Assembly: GCA_026874595.1 (NCBI GenBank)
Contig: CM049309.1
Location: 94,324,723-94,388,722, forward strand
Direction of reading: 5' to 3'
DNA length: 64,000 nucleotides
Source of the DNA: Sipunculus nudus
Lineage: Eukaryota; Annelida; Sipuncula; Golfingiida; Sipunculidae
The position numbers were made by a program, and so were the translations under genes. Positions 57,167 through 64,000 of the stretch are shown here, piece by piece; within the stretch, counting starts at the first letter, position 1, and every line of letters starts with the position of its first letter. Under the pieces are notes generated by a model. That model searched no databases, had not been told where the DNA came from, and saw only the letters and a list, made by a program, of their open reading frames with translations.

Positions 57167-58195
57167 CTGTAGAGGCATTGTGCGTAAACATCAGTAAAAG
57201 GCAGCATCCTATATAGCGATTTCTCCTTATACGACAAAGATATAAAAATATAACATGAAATCCAAATGATTTGGTACACCTGCACGCCATCTGTCGGAGG
57301 TACTACTAATTAAGATATATGGTGGTGGGTGTTTATTGATGTGGATATATATTTGCCACTTCTGAAATAAGTTGCGATGTACGCTACGGGTGATAGATTA
57401 CAGATATTAACCTGTATAGTTATTCTTCCTTTTAGCAAAAAAAAAAAAAATAGCATTGTAACCTGAAGATACACAACTGTCCAGTAAAACAACAAACTAT
57501 TATTATGTGTCCACCAAAATAAAAAGAAATAACGGGCCTTTACCGCCATTTTTTAAAATTGAAGTAAGCCTTTTTAAACTGACTTTTAACCACGTTATTT
57601 GTATCAGCTACCAGTTGTACATAATTAATCCTTTTAAGTAAAAAGTTATCATGAGGTACAATATTGGCCGATTCAGTTGGGGGGGGGGGGGGGGGGGACA
57701 CAAAGGTCGAGGAAAGTAGCATATTTACTCATGGTAGTACATCAGTAAAATTAATATTCTCCTTTTTCGCCTTTATTGGCCATACCCCTCTCTACTTGAA
57801 ATGTAAACATTGATCATTGGGCGCCAACCTGGGAACATTAGAATTTCGTGTTAAAGAACACGAGCGGAGCAAAAAAAAAAAGTGGTTTAGTTTAGTCCGG
57901 GGGAGAAGGGGGGGGGGGGGGGTGCAAAACGGCCTCTCCCGTTAGATCCCCGGCTAATACTTTAATCAAATTAAAGATCTCATTTGGATCTCATTTGGGT
58001 TTCTATGTATACTTTTACTACTGTTACATGGGTTGTTATTATAAGTGATAATGGATGGCTTTAGGCTGTCAAAGCCAAGCTAGACGCCAGCACTGGGTGG
58101 CTAGAGTTATGGGGATCACCTCAAAATATCAGTTGTTAAAACGTTAGATCATGGTGGTATAATATAGCCTTGGTAAAATGGATGAGTGTTCTGAC
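57167..58195 (-). other. Gene B intron (1029 bp)
   Basis: Begins GTCAGA (58195 downward), ends ctacag at 57167. It contains two long G runs, 57679-57697 (19 G) and 57908-57922, plus a poly-A run. Small minus frames at 57310-57549 and 57540-57722 are not protein-like. Confidence 0.6.
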
Positions 58196-58460
58196 CTGGA
58201 AGACGAGAACTAGTTCATTGTCCATATTGTCCGTCTGCGTCCCTCGGTTCACGCCGGTGGGCTGTGTCGGTTCGGGGTCGATCGGTGTAGCGTGGTTGCC
58301 TTTCAGTGAGTCCAGGTACAGGCGGTACCTGAACGTGTGATGTTCCACGATGTCGCTGATGTTCGGGACGGCCAGGAATAAGTTCCATTCTGACGGGGAT
58401 GCTCCCGGTGAATGTTCCAGCTTCACAGGTCTCTGACACTGCGTCAACCCCCGAAAAGAT
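58196..58460 (-). CDS. Gene B most 5' visible exon (265 nt), partial gene
   Basis: A strong acceptor (ttttctctgtgcag, AG at 58461-58462) and donor TTCCAG|GTCAGA. One leading base completes an upstream codon, so at least one more coding exon lies 5' of it, probably beyond the window. The 88 codons include CQRPVKLEHSPGASPSEWNL, FLAVPNISDIVEHHTFRYRL and RGTQTDNMDNELVLVFQ. The W..FLAVP...HTFRYRLYLD pattern is reminiscent of one edge of a CBM20-like beta-sandwich, but this is weak. RGTQTD is a second LC8-type TQT motif. An alternative frame over the same bases (58215-58499) crosses the acceptor and is rejected. Confidence 0.7.
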
Positions 58461-58462
58461 CT

Positions 58463-58671
58463 GCACAGAGAAAATAACGTTACTCATCATGAACAACACG
58501 TGGTATATGATGTGTTAAGAAGTATTCATCACACCCCCCCCCCCCCAACTAAGGGGCCGTGGTTGTTTGTGTGTGTATGACTGTGTGTAGGTGTATGTGT
58601 AGTTATGTGCGAATGTGCGATTGAGCATACAACTGTATCTCCTGCAAGTTATGTCGCGTTCCAACTAAGCT
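58463..58671 (-). other. Gene B intron upstream of the first visible exon, proximal part
   Basis: Contains a 13-base C run (58534-58546) and a GT-rich stretch (58565-58610) before the 42-bp array begins. Confidence 0.5.
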
Positions 58672-61600
58672 GTGTTCGACTACGTCCCACCTGAACATGA
58701 CATCGTGCAAGTTCCCACTGGACTACACCCATCTAAACATGACACTGTCATAGTTCTCACTCTACTACACCCATCTAAACATGACACTGTCCTAGTTCTC
58801 ACTCGACTACACCCATCTAAACATGGCATCGTTCCAGTTCCAAATGGATTACACCCATCTAAACATGACGCTGTCCTAGTTCTCACTCGACTTCACCCAT
58901 CTAAACATGGCATCGTTCCAGTTCCCACTGGATCACACCTAGCTAAACATGGCATCGTCCTATATCCCACTGGATCACACCCAGCTAAAGATGGCATCGT
59001 GCCAGTTTTCACTGGACTACACCCATCTAAACATTATACTATCCTAGTTCTCACTCGACTTAACCCAACTAAACATGGCATCGTGCCAGTTTTCACTTGA
59101 CTACACCCTTCTACACATGATACTGTCCTCGTTCTCACTTGACATCGTACCAGTTCCCATGGACCACACCCATCTTAACATGACATCGTCCTAGTTCCCA
59201 TTGGACCACAACAACCTAAACATGACATCGTCATAGTCCCCATTGGACCACACCCACCTAAACATGGCATCGTGCCAGTTCCCACTTGACCACACCCATC
59301 GAAACATGACATCGTACCTGTTCACACTGAACCACATCCATCTAAACAGGGCATCGTGCCAGTTCCCACTGGACCACACCCACCTAAACATGACATCGTA
59401 CCAGTTCCCACAGGACCACACCCATCTAAACATGACATCGTCCTAGTTCCCACTTGACCACACCCACCTAAACATGGCATCGTGCCAGTACCCACTGGAC
59501 CACACCCATCTTAACATGGTATCGTGCCAGTTCACACTGGACCAACCCTTCTAAACAGGGCATCATGCTTGTTCCCACCGGACTACACCCAACTAAACAT
59601 GACATCGTCCTAGTTCTCACTGGACCACAACCGTCTTAACATGACATCGTACCAGTTCACACTGAACCACAACCACCTAAACATGACATCGTACCAGTTC
59701 ACACTGAACCACACCCATCTAATCAGTGCATTGTGCCAGTTCCCACTGGACCACACCCACCTAAACAGGCCATCGTGCAAGTTCTCACTGGACCACAACC
59801 ACCTAAACATGACATCGTGCCAGTACCCACTGGACCACACCCATCTAAACATGGTATCGTACCTGTTCACACTGAACCACACCCATCTAAACATGACATC
59901 GTACCAGTTCACTCTGAACCACACCCATCTAAACATGACATCGTCCTAGTTCCAACTGGACCACACCCACCTAAACATGACATCGTACCAGTTCACACTG
60001 AACCACACCCATCTAAACATGACATCGTGCCAGTTCCCACTGGACCACAACCACCTAAACATGACATAGTACCTGTTCACACTGAACAACACCCATCTAA
60101 ACATGACATCGTGCCAGTTCCCACTGTACCACAACCACCTAAACATGAAATCGTACCTGTTCACACTGTACCACACCCATCTAAACATGACATCGTCCTA
60201 GTTCCAACTGGACCACACCCACCTAAACATGACATCGTACCAGTTCACACTGAACCACACCCAACTAAACATGACATCGTACCAGTTCACACTGAACCAC
60301 ACCCAACTAAACATGACATCGTCCTAGTTCCCACTGGACCACAACCGTCAAAACATGACATCGTACCTATTCCCACTGGACCACAACCACCTAAACATGA
60401 CATCGTACCTGTTCTCACTGGACCACACCCATCTAAACAGGCATCGTGCCAGTTCCAACTAGACCACACCTACCTAAACATGGCATCGTACCAGTTCACA
60501 CTGGACCACACCCATCTAAACATGACATCGTCCTAGTTCCCACTGGACCATACCCACCTAAACATGACATCGTACCAGTTCTCACTGGACCACACCCATC
60601 TAAACATGACATCGTCCTAGTTCCAACTGGACACACCCACCTAAACATGACATCGTACCAGTTCCCACGGAACTACACCCACCTAAACATGGCATCATGC
60701 TAGTTCCCACTGGACTACACTCACCTTAACATGACATCGTACCAGTTCCCGCTGGACCACACCTATCCAAACATGGCATCGTACCAGTTCCCACTTAACT
60801 TCACCCACCTTAACATGGCATTGTACCAGTTCCCACTGAACTACACGCACCTAAACATGGCATCGTACCAGTTCCCACTGACCTACAACCACCCAAACAT
60901 GGCATCGTGCCTGTTCCCACTGAACTACACCCGCCTAAGCATGACACAGTCCTAGTTCTCACTCGACTAAAACCATGATATTGTCCTAGTTTTCACTTGA
61001 CTACACCCATCTAAACATGACACTGTCCTACTTCCCACTGGTCCACACCCATCTAAACATGTCATCGTCCTAGTTCCCACTGGACCACACCCATCTAAAC
61101 ATGGTATCGTGCCAGTTCACACTGGACCACACCCTTCTAAACAGGGCATCGTGCCAGTTCCCACTGGACCACAACCACCTAAACATGACATCGTGCCAGT
61201 TCCCACTGGACCACACCCATCTAAAAATTGCATCGTGCCAGTTCCCCCTGGACTACACCCATCTAAACATGGTATCGTACCTGTTCACACTGAACCACAC
61301 CCATCTAAACATGACATCGTACCAGTTCACACTGAACCACACCCATCTAAACATGACATCGTCCTAGTTCCAACTGGACCACACCCACCTAAACATGACA
61401 TCGTACCAGTTCACACTGAACCACACCCATCTAAACATGACATCGTGCCAGTTCCCACTGGACCACAACCACCTAAACATGACATAGTACCTGTTCACAC
61501 TGAACCACACCCATCTAAACATGACATCGTGCCAGTTCCCACTGTACCACAACCACCTAAACATGAAATCGTACCTGTTCACACTGTACCACACCCATCT

Positions 61601-63765
61601 AAACATGACATCGTCCTAGTTCCACTTGGACCACACCCACCTAAACATGACATCGTACCAGTTCACACTGAACCACACCCAACTAAACATGACATCGTAC
61701 CAGTTCACACTGAACCACACCCAACTAAACATGACATCGTCCTAGTTCCCACTGGACCACAACCGTCAAAACATGACATCGTACCTATTCCCACTGGACC
61801 ACAACCACCTAAACATGACATCGTACCTGTTCTCACTGGACCACACCCATCTAAACAGGCATCGTGCCAGTTCCAACTAGACCACACCTACCTAAACATG
61901 GCATCGTACCAGTTCACACTGGACCACACCCATCTAAACATGACATCGTCCTAGTTCCCACTGGACCATACCCACCTAAACATGACATCGTACCAGTTCT
62001 CACTGGACCACACCCATCTAAACATGACATCGTCCTAGTTCCAACTGGACACACCCACCTAAACATGACATCGTACCAGTTCCCACGGAACTACACCCAC
62101 CTAAACATGGCATCATGCTAGTTCCCACTGGACTACACTCACCTTAACATGACATCGTACCAGTTCCCGCTGGACCACACCTATCCAAACATGGCATCGT
62201 ACCAGTTCCCACTTAACTTCACCCACCTTAACATGGCATTGTACCAGTTCCCACTGAACTACACGCACCTAAACATGGCATCGTACCAGTTCCCACTGAC
62301 CTACAACCACCCAAACATGGCATCGTGCCTGTTCCCACTGAACTACACCCGCCTAAGCATGACACAGTCCTAGTTCTCACTCGACTAAAACCATGATATT
62401 GTCCTAGTTTTCACTTGACTACACCCATCTAAACATGACACTGTCCTACTTCCCACTGGTCCACACCCATCTAAACATGTCATCGTCCTAGTTCCCACTG
62501 GACCACACCCATCTAAACATGGTATCGTGCCAGTTCACACTGGACCACACCCTTCTAAACAGGGCATCGTGCCAGTTCCCACTGGACCACAACCACCTAA
62601 ACATGACATCGTGCCAGTTCCCACTGGACCACACCCATCTAAAAATTGCATCGTGCCAGTTCCCCCTGGACTACACCCATCTAAACATGGCATCCTGCCA
62701 GTTCTAACCTGACCACACCCATGTAAACATGGCATCGTGCCACTTCCCACTGGACAACATCAATCTAAACAAGGCATCGTGCCAGTTCCCACTGGACCAC
62801 ACCATCCTTAACATGACATCGTACCAGTTCACACTGAACCACACCCAACTAAACATGACATCGTCCTAGTTCCCACTGGACCACACCCACCTAAACATGG
62901 CATCATGGTAGTTCCAACTGGACTACACCCACCTAAACATGACATCGTACTAGTTCCCACTGGACCACACCTATCTAAACATGGCATCGTACCAGTTCCC
63001 ACTGAACTTCACCCACCTTAACATGAAATCGTACCAGTTCCCACTGAACTACACCCACCTGAACGTGGCATCGTACCAGTTCCCACTGAACTACACCCAC
63101 CTGAACGTGGCATCGTACCAGTTCCCACTGAACTACACCCACCTGAACGTGGCATCGTACCAGTTCCCACTGAACTACATCCACCTAAACGTGGCATCGT
63201 GCCAGTACCCACTGGACTTCATCCATCTAAACACGGCATCCTGCCAGTTCTAACCGGACCACATCAATGTAAACATGGCATCGTACCAGTTCCCACTGAA
63301 CTTCACCCACCTTAACATGGCATCGTACCAGTTCCCACTGAACTACACCCACCTGAACGTGGCATCGTACCAGTTCCCACTGAACTACACCCACCTGAAC
63401 GTGGCATCGTACCAGTTCCCACTGAACTACATCCACCTAAACGTGGCATCGTGCCAGTACCCACTGGACTTCATCCATCTAAACACGGCATCCTGCCAGT
63501 TCTAACCGGACCACATCAATGTAAACATGGCATCGTGCCACTTCGCACTGGACAACATCCGTCTAAACATGGCATCGCTACGTACTTCCCACTGTACTTA
63601 ATCCACCTAAACAGTGCATCGTCCCACTTCCCATTGGACTGCACCAACCTAAACATGGCATCATTCCACTTCCCACTGGACTACACCCATCTAAGCATGG
63701 GATCGCCCCACCTTACAATAGCCTTCATCCCATCAAAACACCGCAGCGTCTTATTTCCACTTGGC
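58672..63765. repeat. Minisatellite, 42-bp unit, about 120 copies
   Basis: The plus-strand unit reads 'acatcgtaccagttcccact' then 'ggaccacacccacctaaaca' then 'tg'. At 42 bases it gives a 14-residue period (HPSKHDIVPVPTGP and other frames), so frames of up to 281 codons are open on both strands. These are broken by single-base indels and lack start context, splice logic or domains, so they are not called genes. A 1418-bp segment is duplicated in tandem (59841-61258 and 61259-62676) with only a few differences. A 252-bp segment is repeated near 63010-63505. The array probably lies in a gene B intron. Confidence 0.96.
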
Positions 63766-64000
63766 TAAGCCCTAACTGTCCCCTTGAAGCTTCTTCCCAT
63801 CACAGTAAAGCTGTGTCCCGCACCAACTGGCTGCGTCCAAATTCAACATGACCGCATCCCACCTCCTACTAGACTTTGTTCCATCTCCCTATAGTCATCC
63901 AATCCGACAACGAGTGCTGCCTCTCCCGACATGATGCCCTTTGTCTGTCTGGTCTGTGTGTCACGTCGCCAGCAGTGTCCCTATCCCCGCCACGTGGGCT
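63766..64000. other. Degenerate right edge of the 42-bp array and window end
   Basis: Sequence keeps a C/A-rich, cccac-ctggactac flavour without clear units. It is GC-richer than the rest. No exon with both splice sites was identified. Confidence 0.4.

Noticed and set aside
58672-63768. Frames up to 281 codons with a 14-residue period (HPSKHDIVPVPTGP type) in the 42-bp array
   Set aside because: A tandem-repeat artefact: open on both strands, interrupted by indels, no conserved ends, and probably intronic.

Overview
The window looks like nuclear DNA of a marine invertebrate, most likely a mollusc or another lophotrochozoan. The reasons are intron-containing genes with GT-AG junctions, an all-ankyrin protein of a kind expanded in such genomes, AT-rich intergenic DNA, many microsatellites, and dispersed repeats carrying the AAGGTCAAGGTCA and TTTTAGCTCAG themes I associate with bivalve and gastropod genomes. 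The species cannot be fixed from the sequence. No rRNA, convincing tRNA, CRISPR or prokaryotic feature was seen.

Positions 1-14.9 kb are accessory DNA: diverged direct repeats, a 5' piece of a reverse-transcriptase-type retroelement (2501-3058, minus), 120-330 bp repeats, a 1.0 kb insertion that splits one of them, and a 1.64 kb non-autonomous hAT-like element (12373-14012) with near-matching 8 bp target duplications. A 150-bp-class repeat with a GGTGGCGCCACC palindrome recurs inside and outside that element in both orientations. At 14.9-15.7 kb two candidate plus-strand exons appear, the second with an in-frame triplicated 14-residue block.

Gene A (minus, 27914 to 19248) is reconstructed from three exons joined in phase 0: 32 + 33 + 1040 codons, giving 1105 residues and about 29 ankyrin repeats. 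A poly(A) signal lies about 180 bp after the stop. Gene B (minus, at least 58460 to 41022) is reconstructed from five phase-compatible exons and yields 728 residues, with the 5' end outside the window. Its disordered C-terminal part carries two clear PAM2 motifs (poly(A)-binding-protein ligands), and its N-terminal part carries two TQTD motifs of the dynein light chain LC8 type. I do not recognise the family.

The most striking property is the density of unrelated tandem arrays between 25 and 64 kb. Unit lengths are about 29-30, 37, 60/51, 36, 56, 59 and 42 bp, totalling roughly 23 kb. The largest is about 12.0 kb of a 59-bp unit (about 200 copies) and fills nearly the whole 12.6 kb third intron of gene B. 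Several arrays have higher-order repeats (722, 684, 1286, 1418 and 4389 bp), which points to recent segmental amplification. Long open frames in the 36-, 42- and 60-bp arrays result from unit lengths divisible by three and are not called as genes.
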